Assembly (NCBI GenBank): GCA_038321775.1
Contig: JBBQFI010000002.1
Span: 62,001 to 126,000 of the forward strand
Direction: 5' to 3'
Source: JBBQFI01 sp038321775
Lineage (GTDB): Bacteria; Verrucomicrobiota; Verrucomicrobiia; Chthoniobacterales; UBA10450
DNA: 64,000 nt
Shown here: positions 1 through 8,826 of the stretch, piece after piece
How the letters are laid out: each line of letters starts with the position of its first letter
How positions within the stretch are numbered: position 1 is the stretch's first letter
Position numbers and translations under genes: made by a program
Notes under the pieces: model-generated
The model's input: only the letters and a program-made list of their open reading frames with translations
The model's database searches: none
What the model was told of the DNA's origin: nothing

Positions 1-1
1 T

Positions 2-175
2 TCACTTGCCGTCGCCATCGGCGAAGAAGCGGGCACACTCGAAGAAGTGAACGAGCCGTATTTGATCATGGAAGGTTACATTAAACGAACGCCGCAAGGT
101 CGCGTTGCGATGCCGAACGCGTATCGCAAACTTGGATTGAAAGTGCCGGGCGGGGCGCAGAACGATTTGTTCTGA
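2..175 (+). CDS. ruvB: Holliday junction branch migration helicase RuvB, C-terminal end (partial)
   Basis: The frame enters from the left edge and stops at TGA 173-175, showing about 57 codons. These match the winged-helix DNA-binding tail of RuvB, with the NEPYLI-EGYIKRTPQGR region that ends in most homologues a few residues after GR. RuvB is the hexameric ATPase that drives branch migration with RuvA during recombinational repair. The Walker motifs lie outside the window. The next gene in the same direction is xseA, after a repeat-filled gap of about 270 bases. Confidence 0.88.
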   Translation, partial: SLAVAIGEEAGTLEEVNEPYLIMEGYIKRTPQGRVAMPNAYRKLGLKVPGGAQNDLF

Positions 176-199
176 TGATGATGCGGCAAGGCAATAGTT

Positions 200-317
200 C
201 TGGGTGGGGCACGCGTCTCGCGTGTTGGCGGTAGCGTCCTCGCCATCGCGAACTTTCATAAAGATCGTTTCGGCGGGACGCCGAAAACCAACACGCGAGA
301 CGCGTGCGCTACCCAGA
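200..317. repeat. Inverted repeat between ruvB and xseA
   Basis: Arms at about 200-229 and 288-317 are inverted copies of each other (about 27 of 31 positions), both carrying the core CACGCGTCTCGCGTGTTGG. A loop of about 58 bases separates them. The sequence follows the ruvB stop directly and has no start codon with coding support, so it is a non-coding hairpin element. It could fold in RNA and act as a weak terminator or stabiliser for ruvB, but there is no T-run. Confidence 0.7.
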
Positions 318-336
318 CACCGGCGCTCTCTGCGGT

Positions 337-445
337 TGTCATTCCGAGCGAAGTCGAGGAATCTCCCTTTGTCCGAGATGAAGTAAGAGATGTCTCCCGC
401 CTTCGCTTTACTACGGCGCGGCGGGCGACTGCGCTCGACATGACA
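337..445. repeat. Small interspersed repeat with TGTCAT termini
   Basis: The left end reads TGTCATTCCGAGCGAAGTCG, and the right end, on the other strand, reads TGTCATGTCGAGCGCAGTCG. About 70 bases separate the inverted ends. The termini resemble those of the repeats at 13266-13390 and 51542-51669, so this looks like a third, diverged member. It runs up to the xseA start: an ATG at 440 lies inside its right end, which argues for the ATG at 449 as the real start of xseA. Confidence 0.6.
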
Positions 446-448
446 GGA

Positions 449-1798
449 ATGGACGATCTGTTTCCAAAGGTTGCGAAAGTTCTCAGCGTTGCGGAACTCA
501 CGCGCTCGATTCGCGGTACGCTCGAAACAAAATTCGGCGCAGTTTGGGTGCAGGGCGAAGTCTCGAATTACAAACTGCATCCATCGGGCCATCAATATTT
601 CACGCTCAAGGACCAACGAGCCCAAATCGCGTGTGTGATTTTCCGCAATGCGATGGCGCCGTTGCGCGTTCCGTTAACCGATGGCGCGCAGGTCCAAATT
701 TATGGGAACGTTTCCGTTTTCGAAGCGCGCGGTCAGTACCAACTCAGTGTGCAAATTGTGCAGGCGCGCGGCGCCGGTTTATTGCAGGCGAAATTCGAAG
801 CGCTAAAGCGAAAACTGGAAGCGGAAGGTTTATTCGACACAGCGCGGAAACGAGCGTTGCCGAAATTTCCAAAACATATCGGCATCATCACTTCATCGAG
901 CGGCGCTGCGATTCGGGACATGCTCAATGTGTTGAAACGACGCGCACCGGCGGTGCACATTTTGATCAACCCGGTGCGTGTCCAAGGAATCGGGGCCGCG
1001 GCGGAGATCGCAACCGCGATCCGCGAATTCTCTGCGCCTAACGACTCCTGGCCTCCGCTCGATCTCATCGTTATCGCTCGCGGTGGCGGCAGCATCGAAG
1101 ATCTCTGGGAGTTCAACGAAGAGATTGTCGCGCGCGCAATTTTTCACAGCGCCATTCCAATCGTCAGTGCCGTCGGCCACGAAATTGATTTCACGATTGC
1201 GGATTTCGTGGCCGACCTGCGCGCACCGACACCAAGCGCAGCCGCCGAATTAATTGTTCCCGATTTCATCGAAGTGAATCGTCGCATCGAGGAACTTGCC
1301 AGTTGTCTCGATCGTTGCTTGCGCAGCTTCCTCACGCATCAGCAAACTCGTTTACGATTCTTGTCGGAGCGTGCGCTCGCACGCGAATTGATCAAGCGCA
1401 TCCGCGACGCTCAACAACAGGTCGATCTCACGCGGGAAAGTTTGCGGCGTGGTCTTCGCCAAAGTATTGGCGATGCCCGTGCGAGGTTGGCGAATTTCGC
1501 AGGCGTTATCAGATCGCGGAATCCACGACGCGAACTGATCGCACTGCGAAAGGGCTTCACCGATTTAGGAAAGCGTTTCCGCGCAGTTGCGCCACGATCC
1601 ATCGAGCAGGCGCGTCAAAGATTCGCGCAGGTAGAAGGAATTCTGCGCGCGCTCGGACCGGAAGGGACCTTACGCCGCGGTTACAGCATTACCACGGACG
1701 GAGACGGCAAGATAATCCAATCCGTTAAACTCGTTAGGCCAAAAATGAAAATCCGTACTCGTGTGAGCGACGGAGAATTCAATTCGACCGCGAATTAA
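449..1798 (+). CDS. xseA: Exodeoxyribonuclease VII large subunit
   Basis: XseA is the catalytic large subunit of exonuclease VII, which degrades single-stranded DNA together with several XseB small subunits. The 449-residue protein has the N-terminal OB-fold (AVWVQGEVSNYK, about residues 30-45), the central catalytic part with GIITS-SGAAIRD, DLIVIARGGGSIEDLW and SAVGHEIDFTIADFVADLRAPTPSAAAE split over residues 150-265, and a coiled-coil C-terminal part. The ATG at 449 is preferred over 440, because 440 lies in a repeat. No xseB follows; the next gene is convergent and only 19 bases away. The dispersed 10-mer occurs twice (1036, 1730). Confidence 0.95.
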   Translation: MDDLFPKVAKVLSVAELTRSIRGTLETKFGAVWVQGEVSNYKLHPSGHQYFTLKDQRAQIACVIFRNAMAPLRVPLTDGAQVQIYGNVSVFEARGQYQLSVQIVQARGAGLLQAKFEALKRKLEAEGLFDTARKRALPKFPKHIGIITSSSGAAIRDMLNVLKRRAPAVHILINPVRVQGIGAAAEIATAIREFSAPNDSWPPLDLIVIARGGGSIEDLWEFNEEIVARAIFHSAIPIVSAVGHEIDFTIADFVADLRAPTPSAAAELIVPDFIEVNRRIEELASCLDRCLRSFLTHQQTRLRFLSERALARELIKRIRDAQQQVDLTRESLRRGLRQSIGDARARLANFAGVIRSRNPRRELIALRKGFTDLGKRFRAVAPRSIEQARQRFAQVEGILRALGPEGTLRRGYSITTDGDGKIIQSVKLVRPKMKIRTRVSDGEFNSTAN

Positions 1799-1817
1799 CG
1801 TTTGCCGGGAGCGATCG

Positions 1818-2516
1818 TTATTCCGGGTTGAGAGCTGGATTGGCTGTTGCGTCCAACCAATTCGTATCCGCCTCGAAAAGGCTTTTCCCGGTGGCTGCAC
1901 GCACGACGGTTTTCTTCACCGTATCGACCTTCATGATCTGGCCGCTCGCGTCGCAAAAAACGACAACCGCTTTTTTCGCCGCCCAAACGCCGCCCTTATT
2001 GGACTTGCTCGTATCGTAGTTCGGCACGGTGGCGCCGAAGCCGTCGGCTACCAAAGGGAAAGCCGGATTAGCCGTGTCGCTTAAACCGTTAATGTAAGCG
2101 TAATTATTTTCGCCGGCTTTAAGACTGTCGGTACGCGCTGCCGCTCCTGCCGCATCAATCTTGTTGTCAGGATTTGCCGGCGTCCACTTGGAACCGGAAA
2201 CGACAAAAACATCCTCGCTCTGCAGATAATTTGGGAAGAGCCACCAGAATGCGTCGTTCGATTTGCTCGTGCCGGAAAGATCCGTCGCCGTGGCATAATC
2301 CAGTCCCGGCGCCTTGATCGGATAAGAGCCATTGTTGTCGGCGGCAAATTGTTTCAACGCCAAACCAATTTGCTTCGCATTGGAAAGATCCTTGGTCTGG
2401 TTCGCTCGTTCCTGAACGGTCGTGTAAGCGGGCAATGCAAAACTTGCCAGCACAGCGATGATAGTGATGACGACGAGAAGCTCGATGAGGGTAAAAGCAG
2501 CGATAGTTTTTTTCAT
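1818..2516 (-). CDS. Type II secretion/type IV pilus-like pseudopilin
   Basis: The N-terminus MKKTIAAFTLIELLVV is a class III prepilin signal: short positive leader, FTLIE with Glu at +5 of the mature part, then a hydrophobic helix (residues 8-30). The remainder is a globular domain of about 200 residues that starts with the usual amphipathic ERANQTKDLSNAKQIGLALKQFAADN helix. The residue before the cleavage site is Ala and not the usual Gly. Such pseudopilins are numerous in Verrucomicrobia, with mostly unknown cargo. It lies downstream of glgB in the same direction and converges with xseA. Confidence 0.85.
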   Translation of the reverse strand: MKKTIAAFTLIELLVVITIIAVLASFALPAYTTVQERANQTKDLSNAKQIGLALKQFAADNNGSYPIKAPGLDYATATDLSGTSKSNDAFWWLFPNYLQSEDVFVVSGSKWTPANPDNKIDAAGAAARTDSLKAGENNYAYINGLSDTANPAFPLVADGFGATVPNYDTSKSNKGGVWAAKKAVVVFCDASGQIMKVDTVKKTVVRAATGKSLFEADTNWLDATANPALNPE

Positions 2517-2561
2517 GGGGTTAGCAGGTTGGACGGATCTTGCAAAACCAGCCCTTCGGGG

Positions 2562-4778
2562 TCAAGTCTCAACTGACTTTCCCGCTTCCCACTTAAAAGC
2601 GAGAGTCGCCAAAGGCGGAAGTTGAATGAGAATGGAATGGTCGCGCGCCATCCAGGTTTTCTCGTCGCTCTGCGCACCGCCGTAGTTCCCAACATTCCCA
2701 CCGCCGTACGTTTCCGCATCGGTGTTGATCATCTCGCGATAAAATCCGGCGTGCGGCACACCGAGTCGATAATCATTTCGAACCATCGGAGTCGCGTTCA
2801 CGATAAACACGATGACTTCGCCCTCTTCCGATTTGCGCAGGAACGAGACAACGCTGTTCTCGGAATCGTGAAAGTCGATCCACTCGAAACCGTCGTAGGT
2901 ATCGTCCAAATTCCACAGCGCGGGCTCGCTTTTGTAGACGTAATTCAAATGCTGCACGAGCCGTCGCAGTCCGTCGTGACGCGGAAGGTTGAGCAGATCC
3001 CAATCAAGTTCGGCATCGTGATTCCATTCGCGCCACTGACCAAACTCGCAGCCCATGAAGAGCAACTTCTTGCCCGGATGTCCGTACATCCAGGCGAAAA
3101 ACATGCGCAGATTCGCAAATTTCTGCCATTCGTCGCCGGGCATTTTCGTGATGAGCGAACCTTTGCCGTGCACCACTTCATCGTGACTGAGGACAAGAAT
3201 GAAATGTTCCTGAAATGCGTAGATGAGCGAAAACGTGATGCTGCTGTGATGAAAGCGCCGAAAGATCGGATCGAGGCTCATGTAATCGAGGAAGTCGTGC
3301 ATCCATCCCATGTTCCATTTCAAACCAAAGCCGAGGCCGCCGAGATAGGTCGGCCGGGAAACGCCGGGCCACGCGGTTGATTCCTCCGCGATTGTCATCA
3401 CGCCGGGGAAACGTTCGTAACAAACTTCGTTCGTTCGTTTCAAAAAATAAACGGCATCGAGATTTTCGCGGCCGCCGAAAACATTCGGGATCCACTCGCC
3501 CGCTTTGCGCGAGTAATCGAGATAGAGCATGGACGCGACGGCATCCACGCGCAGTCCGTCGATGTGATATTGCTCGAGCCAGAAAAGCGCGTTTGCGATC
3601 AGGAAATTGCGCACTTCGTTGCGGCCAAAATTAAAAATGAGCGTGCCCCAATCCTGATGTTCGCCCTGGCGCGGATCCATGTGCTCGTAAAGATCGGTCC
3701 CATCAAATTCCGCCAAACCGTGCGCATCTTTCGGAAAATGCGCCGGCACCCAATCCATGATCACGCCGATCCCGCATTGATGGCAGCGATCGACAAAATG
3801 CCGGAACTCATCCGGATTTCCGAATCGACTGGTGGGCGCGTAATAATTTGTGACCTGATAACCCCATGAACCTTCAAAGGGATGTTCCGCCACCGGCAGC
3901 AATTCGAGGTGGGTGTAACCCATTTCCAGAACGTACGGGAGCAGCGTTTCAGCGAGCTCACGATAACTAAGGAAACGATCTTCCGTCGCGTGGCGCCGCC
4001 ACGAACCGAGATGCACTTCGTAAATACTAAGCGGCGACCGATGCAAAGCTTTCGCGCGCCGCGCTTCCATCCATTCGTGATCGCTCCAACGGTAGCGATT
4101 CAAATCGTAGACGAGCGACGAGGTCTCGACTCCGTGCTGATTGAAAAAAGCGAACGGATCGCTTTTCAACAACAGCGCCCCCATTTGCGTGCGAATCTCG
4201 AACTTGTAATGCGCACCTTCTACAACGCCGGGCAAAAATAATTCCCACACACCGCTGCCGATGAGTTTGCGCATCGGATTTACGCGGCCATCCCAGCCGT
4301 TGAAATCGCCGACCACGCTGACGCGCTGCGCATTCGGCGCCCAGACGGCGAAATAAACGCCCTGCTCGTCACCGATCGTGCGCAACTGCGCGCCGAATTT
4401 TTTGTAGAGTTCGAGATGATTTCCCTCCGCAAAAAGATGCAGATCCACCTCGCCCATGATCGTGCCATAACAATACGGATCGTGCAGAGTGCGTTCCGAT
4501 CCATCCCATCGCACCGCACGAACGCGGTAATCGCAATGGCGTTTTTCGCCGGGCAAAAGAGCCTGTAAAAATCCGTCGTTGTGGATTCGCTCCGCGGCGA
4601 TTTCGCTGCCGGAAGGAAGAACGATCGCTATTTCACGCGCATCCGGCCGGAAAATGCGCACGACAAGATCATCACCAACGCGGTGCGGTCCGAGAATCCG
4701 GAATGGATCGGAATGCGTTCCTTTGATGAAGGTATCGAGTTCGTCCGTGGGTAATCCGAGAACGGAAAATGAAGTCAT
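2562..4778 (-). CDS. glgB: 1,4-alpha-glucan branching enzyme
   Basis: GlgB makes the alpha-1,6 branches of glycogen by cutting and transferring alpha-1,4 chains. The 738-residue length fits bacterial GlgB with both N-terminal carbohydrate-binding modules. The GH13 motifs are present: DWVPAHF, GLRVDAVASMLYLDYSR with the nucleophile Asp, MTIAEEST with the acid/base Glu, and LSHDEVVHGKGSL with the transition-state Asp. A C-terminal all-beta domain closes the protein. The gene follows the 161-residue gene and L,D-transpeptidase on the same strand after a gap of about 90 bases that holds one copy of the 10-mer (4846). Confidence 0.97.
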   Translation of the reverse strand: MTSFSVLGLPTDELDTFIKGTHSDPFRILGPHRVGDDLVVRIFRPDAREIAIVLPSGSEIAAERIHNDGFLQALLPGEKRHCDYRVRAVRWDGSERTLHDPYCYGTIMGEVDLHLFAEGNHLELYKKFGAQLRTIGDEQGVYFAVWAPNAQRVSVVGDFNGWDGRVNPMRKLIGSGVWELFLPGVVEGAHYKFEIRTQMGALLLKSDPFAFFNQHGVETSSLVYDLNRYRWSDHEWMEARRAKALHRSPLSIYEVHLGSWRRHATEDRFLSYRELAETLLPYVLEMGYTHLELLPVAEHPFEGSWGYQVTNYYAPTSRFGNPDEFRHFVDRCHQCGIGVIMDWVPAHFPKDAHGLAEFDGTDLYEHMDPRQGEHQDWGTLIFNFGRNEVRNFLIANALFWLEQYHIDGLRVDAVASMLYLDYSRKAGEWIPNVFGGRENLDAVYFLKRTNEVCYERFPGVMTIAEESTAWPGVSRPTYLGGLGFGLKWNMGWMHDFLDYMSLDPIFRRFHHSSITFSLIYAFQEHFILVLSHDEVVHGKGSLITKMPGDEWQKFANLRMFFAWMYGHPGKKLLFMGCEFGQWREWNHDAELDWDLLNLPRHDGLRRLVQHLNYVYKSEPALWNLDDTYDGFEWIDFHDSENSVVSFLRKSEEGEVIVFIVNATPMVRNDYRLGVPHAGFYREMINTDAETYGGGNVGNYGGAQSDEKTWMARDHSILIQLPPLATLAFKWEAGKSVET

Positions 4779-4867
4779 GCGTTGCCTAATTTAGTTCGTC
4801 TCGACAAAAATGTCCTGCGTCGATTTCATTTTTTGCGCGCGGAGTGCCTAACGAGTCCAAATCGATG

Positions 4868-5353
4868 CTACTTTGGTTGCAGCGCTTCGTTCGCCGCGGC
4901 CAAGCGTTTGGCATCGACGCGTTCTGTTTGTTCGATCGCGCGCTCATGCAAACGAGCGAAATCAAAACGCTGCAATTGCGGCCAGCTTTCCTGCACCGTG
5001 GCCAATGCGCGCCAGAGTACTTGCTTCCCCGTTATCCCGAGCACGAGCGCTTCCAGTGCAACAAATAATCCGGGATCGCCGGATCCCTTTCCCTCCAGAT
5101 CGATTTTCGGGCGGCCGAGTTTTTCTCCGATCCACGCGCCTGCTTTGCGCATGCCACTTTCCTTCACCTCGAGCGCGCTCATGATTTCACGCAACTCGTC
5201 CTGATCGACGCTGATGTTTGTGCGCAGCTTCTGGAAAAATTGTGCGATCGGTTTTCCTTCGTAGGTCTTGATCAAATGATCGACCATCTCAATCGCACCA
5301 ACCGAACCGGCGAAATGATCGTTCAGATAAGTCGCGAGGTCGTCATTCTTCAT
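4868..5353 (-). CDS. Uncharacterised helical protein, possibly ferritin-like
   Basis: The 161-residue protein has no signal peptide or membrane segment. It is rich in alpha-helix-forming, charged residues and has spaced Glu/His/Asp residues (MVDHLIKTYEGK, QDELREIM) that could fit a four-helix bundle. The ferritin-like assignment is only a guess from composition. Its ATG overlaps the stop of the L,D-transpeptidase gene (ATGA), so the two are translationally coupled. This suggests a cell-envelope or stress role, without proof. Confidence 0.6.
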   Translation of the reverse strand: MKNDDLATYLNDHFAGSVGAIEMVDHLIKTYEGKPIAQFFQKLRTNISVDQDELREIMSALEVKESGMRKAGAWIGEKLGRPKIDLEGKGSGDPGLFVALEALVLGITGKQVLWRALATVQESWPQLQRFDFARLHERAIEQTERVDAKRLAAANEALQPK

Positions 5354-6093
5354 CGTGGGCCCGAAACTACGGGGACGTTACTGATCGACAAAATATTTTT
5401 AAGCTCTCCAACCGGCGCCTGCACAAGCAACGGCCGCTCGTCCGGTTTTAACCATCGCAACAACGTTAACAAATCAGCGCGTGCCATCGCGGTGCACCCG
5501 ATTGTCGGGATATCGGCGCCGCGCCAGACATGCAGGAAAACCGCGCTGCCTTTTCCTTTCACGACAGGACGATCATTTTGCTGGACGACAAGGCCAAATT
5601 CGTAAAGACGGTCGCGCCGTTTCATTCTTTCGAAGGAACGCCAATTCTTCCCGGGACGATTCAATTCGTTAGGCGGAATCGTGACCCATCGATTGTAATC
5701 GGACGAATCCGGATCATCGATGAAGTAGTCGCGCTCTGTCGTCGCGCGGTAAGTTAATTTGCAGCCCGCCGGGGCGTGCCGCGCATAACCGAACGCCGGA
5801 CCGATCCGGAAAATTCCGGCCGGCGCGCAGCCATCGCCCTCGCGTTTCAGATGCGTTCCAGTGTGGCGATTTAATCCGCGTCCCCATGCCAGTCCCTGTT
5901 TGCCCACGCTCACCGGAATCGCGTATCCGATCGGTTTCCACTTTTGTCCCTCGCGTTCGTAGCGTTGCAAACTGCCGGCAGGACTTCGCCAGGAATCCGT
6001 CGTGACGACGAGAAGCTGCTGAGTTTTGGGCGGCAAATCACTCGAACGCGGAACCATGACCGCGGCTGCGTACAACAAAATCAGAAACTTCAC
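5350..6093 (-). CDS. L,D-transpeptidase (YkuD family)
   Basis: The YkuD catalytic motif is clear near the C-terminus: VFLHVWRG followed by PTIGCTAM, giving the His and the Ser/Thr-x-Gly-Cys with the nucleophile cysteine at about residue 203. These enzymes cross-link peptidoglycan at 3-3 positions or attach proteins to it, outside the inner membrane. A short hydrophobic N-terminus (residues 2-14) is a likely signal peptide. The length of 247 residues is normal. It is divergent from cysE and coupled downstream to the 161-residue gene by an ATGA overlap. One 10-mer copy (5665) encodes its PPNEL segment. Confidence 0.88.
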   Translation of the reverse strand: MKFLILLYAAAVMVPRSSDLPPKTQQLLVVTTDSWRSPAGSLQRYEREGQKWKPIGYAIPVSVGKQGLAWGRGLNRHTGTHLKREGDGCAPAGIFRIGPAFGYARHAPAGCKLTYRATTERDYFIDDPDSSDYNRWVTIPPNELNRPGKNWRSFERMKRRDRLYEFGLVVQQNDRPVVKGKGSAVFLHVWRGADIPTIGCTAMARADLLTLLRWLKPDERPLLVQAPVGELKNILSISNVPVVSGPR

Positions 6094-6174
6094 GAGACAC
6101 TCTTACGAAAGATTCCCGGTATTTTCATCACTTTCGATTTTGCTTGGAACAACGCCGTCGCGTATTTTGCACCG

Positions 6175-7089
6175 ATGGACACAAGAGCGCGCGATGCAGT
6201 TGATGAGCTCCTGCAAACGTACAGTGAGACCGGCGGCATCAATTATCTCGCAGCCGCTGCCACTCTGCCCTCGCGCCAGGCAATCGAATCGGCCTGTGCG
6301 GATTTGATGAGCCTGATGTTTCCCGGCTTCCGCGGCGAAACGCTGTTTGATTCGACGGATCTGCCCGATGTCACGCGCAGCCGCGTCCGCACATTGCGCG
6401 GATTACTTAAACCGGAAATCTGCAAGAGCTTCAGAGATTATCCGGCAAGTCAGAAAACGCAGGAAACGGCCGAGAAGATTTTGGATTTCTTTACCTCGCA
6501 GTTGCCCCGGGTACGTAAAATTCTCTGGACCGATATCGACGCGGCCTACGAGGGCGACCCGGCCGCACGAAGTTTCGAGGAAATTATTCTCGCTTATCCG
6601 GCATTGGAAGCGATCGCGATTTATCGCATGGCCCACGTCCTTTACGGAAAAGTTCCGCTCATTCCGCGCATCATGACGGAGTGGGCCCACAGCCGCACTG
6701 GCATCGACATTCATCCGGGAGCGGAAATCGGCTCGCACTTTTTCATCGATCACGGCACTGGTGTTGTCATCGGCGAAACAACGCAGATCGGGTCGCACGT
6801 AAAATTATATCAGGGCGTTTCTTTCATCGCTAAATCACTTGGCGGCGGCCGCGGATTGTGCGGAAAAAAACGGCACCCTACTGTGGAAGACAATGTCACA
6901 ATTTATGCCGGCACGAGCGTGATGGGCGCCGACACTGTCATTGGTGCCGGCTCGACCATCGGCGCGAATGTTTTCCTGACCCACAGCGTGCCGCCGAACT
7001 CGCTCGTTTATTACGAGGAAAAGCAAATCGAGATTGTGCAGAAGCGACCGCACAAAATTACGGTGCGAAGCGACACCTTCACGGGATGA
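6175..7089 (+). CDS. cysE: Serine O-acetyltransferase
   Basis: CysE makes O-acetylserine from serine and acetyl-CoA, the first step of cysteine synthesis. The protein has the helical N-terminal domain followed by left-handed beta-helix hexapeptide repeats: GIDIHPGAEIGSHFFIDHGTG, VVIGETTQIG and GKKRHPTVEDNVTIYAG, with the catalytic His and Asp in the usual places. The ATG at 6175 (MDTRARDAV) gives 304 residues; earlier in-frame starts would extend into the divergent L,D-transpeptidase gene and give unrelated sequence. The stop overlaps the start of the next gene (ATGA), which pairs cysteine synthesis with a cysteine-using enzyme. Confidence 0.95.
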   Translation: MDTRARDAVDELLQTYSETGGINYLAAAATLPSRQAIESACADLMSLMFPGFRGETLFDSTDLPDVTRSRVRTLRGLLKPEICKSFRDYPASQKTQETAEKILDFFTSQLPRVRKILWTDIDAAYEGDPAARSFEEIILAYPALEAIAIYRMAHVLYGKVPLIPRIMTEWAHSRTGIDIHPGAEIGSHFFIDHGTGVVIGETTQIGSHVKLYQGVSFIAKSLGGGRGLCGKKRHPTVEDNVTIYAGTSVMGADTVIGAGSTIGANVFLTHSVPPNSLVYYEEKQIEIVQKRPHKITVRSDTFTG

Positions 7090-8255
7090 TTTATCTCGAC
7101 TACAACGCGACGACGCCTCTTTGCGATCAAGCGCGTGATGCGATGGCGCCATATTTGCAGCGTTACTTCGGCAATCCGTCGAGCGTTCACGCGGCCGGGC
7201 GCGAGGCCCGAGCCGCGGTCGATGATGCGCGCGACCGGTTGGCGTCAATCCTCCGGACTCGGCCTAACGAGTTGATTTTTACAAGCGGTGGAACCGAATC
7301 GAACAATCTAGCTGTGCTGGGTCTGGCGCGGAGTCAGGTGGAGCGAGGACGCCATTTGATTTGCGCAAAGACAGAACATCACGCCGTGCTACACGCGTTC
7401 CAGCATTTGGAAAAGCGCGAAAACTTCGAGGTCACCTGGCTGCCGGCGGATGAAGGCGGGCGAATCGATCCCGACCAATTAGAAGAGGCGATTCGACCGG
7501 AGACAACACTTGCCTCCTTGATGCTGGCAAACAATGAGACCGGCGTCGTGCAACCTTTGGCGGAAATTTCGCGATGCTGCCGGCAACATGGTGTGTTGTT
7601 GCACAGCGATCTCGTGCAGGCTTTCGGAAAAATGCCTTGCGATCTTGCCCAGGTCGATGCCGCCAGTTTCGCGGCACACAAATTTTACGGACCGAAAGGC
7701 GCCGGGCTCCTTTATTTGCGCGCCGGGATTTCAATCGATCCAATGCTCTTCGGCGGCTCGCACGAAAATGAACGGCGCGCTGGAACCGAAAATGTTCCCG
7801 CGATCGCCGGCATGACCGCAGCCGCAGACTTTGTCCTCAGCGACCAGGAACAGGAACAATCCCGGCAAAAAGAATTGCGCGACACTTTATGGAAGGAAAC
7901 TGCGCAGGTCGCGCCGGATGCGATTCAGAACGGCGATGTCGATCATCGTCTCGCCAACACGCTGAACGTGAGTTTCCCAGGATTCAGCTCGGAAACACTC
8001 CTTATGGCTTTGGATCTCGACGGCATTTGCGCGTCGAGCGGATCCGCCTGCATGGTCGGCTCCGTTGTTGCGTCACATGTGCTCCTCGGCATGGGATTGT
8101 CGAAGGAACGCGCGACATCAGCTGTCCGTTTCTCGTTAGGCAAAGACACAAACAGACGAGAAATTGAGCAAGCAGCCGCGGCTCTGTCGCGGATCATGAC
8201 TCGATTGCAACGCGTAAAAAAATCTGCTGCGGAAATAGCTCATGCTGTTGTTTGA
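7086..8255 (+). CDS. Cysteine desulfurase (NifS/IscS type)
   Basis: A PLP enzyme of class V aminotransferase fold that takes sulfur from cysteine for Fe-S clusters or thiolated tRNA. It shows the N-terminal IYLDYNATTPL, the cofactor site TSGGTESNN, the PLP lysine in AAHKFYGPKGAG, and the active-site cysteine in ASSGSACMVGS. Length is 389 residues, as in IscS/NifS/NifS-like MnmA partners; I cannot say which. The ATG overlaps the cysE stop by 4 bases. The Pro-Asn-Glu at residues 60-62 and a Ser-Leu-Gly near the end are encoded by 10-mer copies (7262, 8132). Confidence 0.93.
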   Translation: MIYLDYNATTPLCDQARDAMAPYLQRYFGNPSSVHAAGREARAAVDDARDRLASILRTRPNELIFTSGGTESNNLAVLGLARSQVERGRHLICAKTEHHAVLHAFQHLEKRENFEVTWLPADEGGRIDPDQLEEAIRPETTLASLMLANNETGVVQPLAEISRCCRQHGVLLHSDLVQAFGKMPCDLAQVDAASFAAHKFYGPKGAGLLYLRAGISIDPMLFGGSHENERRAGTENVPAIAGMTAAADFVLSDQEQEQSRQKELRDTLWKETAQVAPDAIQNGDVDHRLANTLNVSFPGFSSETLLMALDLDGICASSGSACMVGSVVASHVLLGMGLSKERATSAVRFSLGKDTNRREIEQAAAALSRIMTRLQRVKKSAAEIAHAVV

Positions 8256-8826
8256 ACAGTTTGAGTTCAAATTTTTCGCGCCGATAAATCACCTCCGCCC
8301 CGGTCGCGACCCGGTCCTGGAGGAACGCGCGCGACGATTGTTGCACTCGTTAGGCGCATCGCGTCTCGCGCGAAATATTCGCGTGGAATGGAACAAGCGC
8401 ATGCGCAGCGCCGCGGGCCGGGCGGATTCGAGGCGGACTTTAATTTCCCTGAATCCACGATTGCGCGAGCACGGCGCAGGCGAAATTGAGAAGACGCTGC
8501 GACATGAGTTGGCTCATCTGCTCGCGCAGGCAAGCGTTGGCCGCCGACGAATCGCACCGCACGGACCGGAGTGGCGCAAGGCGTGCTCCGATTTGGGCAT
8601 AGATGGTGAGGCGCGTTGTCACACTCTGCCGTTTCCGGTAGCAACGCGGGCGCGCCGTTTTATCTACAAATGTCCGAACTGCCGCGTCTCTTTCCCTCGC
8701 GTGCGCCGCATTCGCCGCGCGATCGCGTGTCTTGCATGTTGCCGCGCACACAATCGCGGAAATTTCGACGCACGCTTCCGGTTGCGCCTTGTCGAAAAGA
8801 AAGAATCACCTACGGTTGTTCCGTGA
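8242..8826 (+). CDS. SprT-like zinc metalloprotease
   Basis: The HELAHLLAQ segment (HExxH, about residues 88-92) and a C-terminal zinc ribbon (CPNC then CLACC) identify the SprT/Spartan-like domain. Eukaryotic Spartan degrades DNA-protein crosslinks; bacterial SprT proteins are poorly characterised. The protein has 194 residues, is very basic and has no signal peptide, so it should act in the cytoplasm or on nucleic acid. Its start lies 14 bases inside the desulfurase gene and its stop overlaps the GTG of the next gene (GTGA), so all are probably one transcript from cysE. Confidence 0.85.
   Translation: MLLFEQFEFKFFAPINHLRPGRDPVLEERARRLLHSLGASRLARNIRVEWNKRMRSAAGRADSRRTLISLNPRLREHGAGEIEKTLRHELAHLLAQASVGRRRIAPHGPEWRKACSDLGIDGEARCHTLPFPVATRARRFIYKCPNCRVSFPRVRRIRRAIACLACCRAHNRGNFDARFRLRLVEKKESPTVVP

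Noticed and set aside
5944..6174. N-terminal extension of CysE
   Set aside because: The added 77 residues overlap the divergent L,D-transpeptidase gene and show no CysE similarity.
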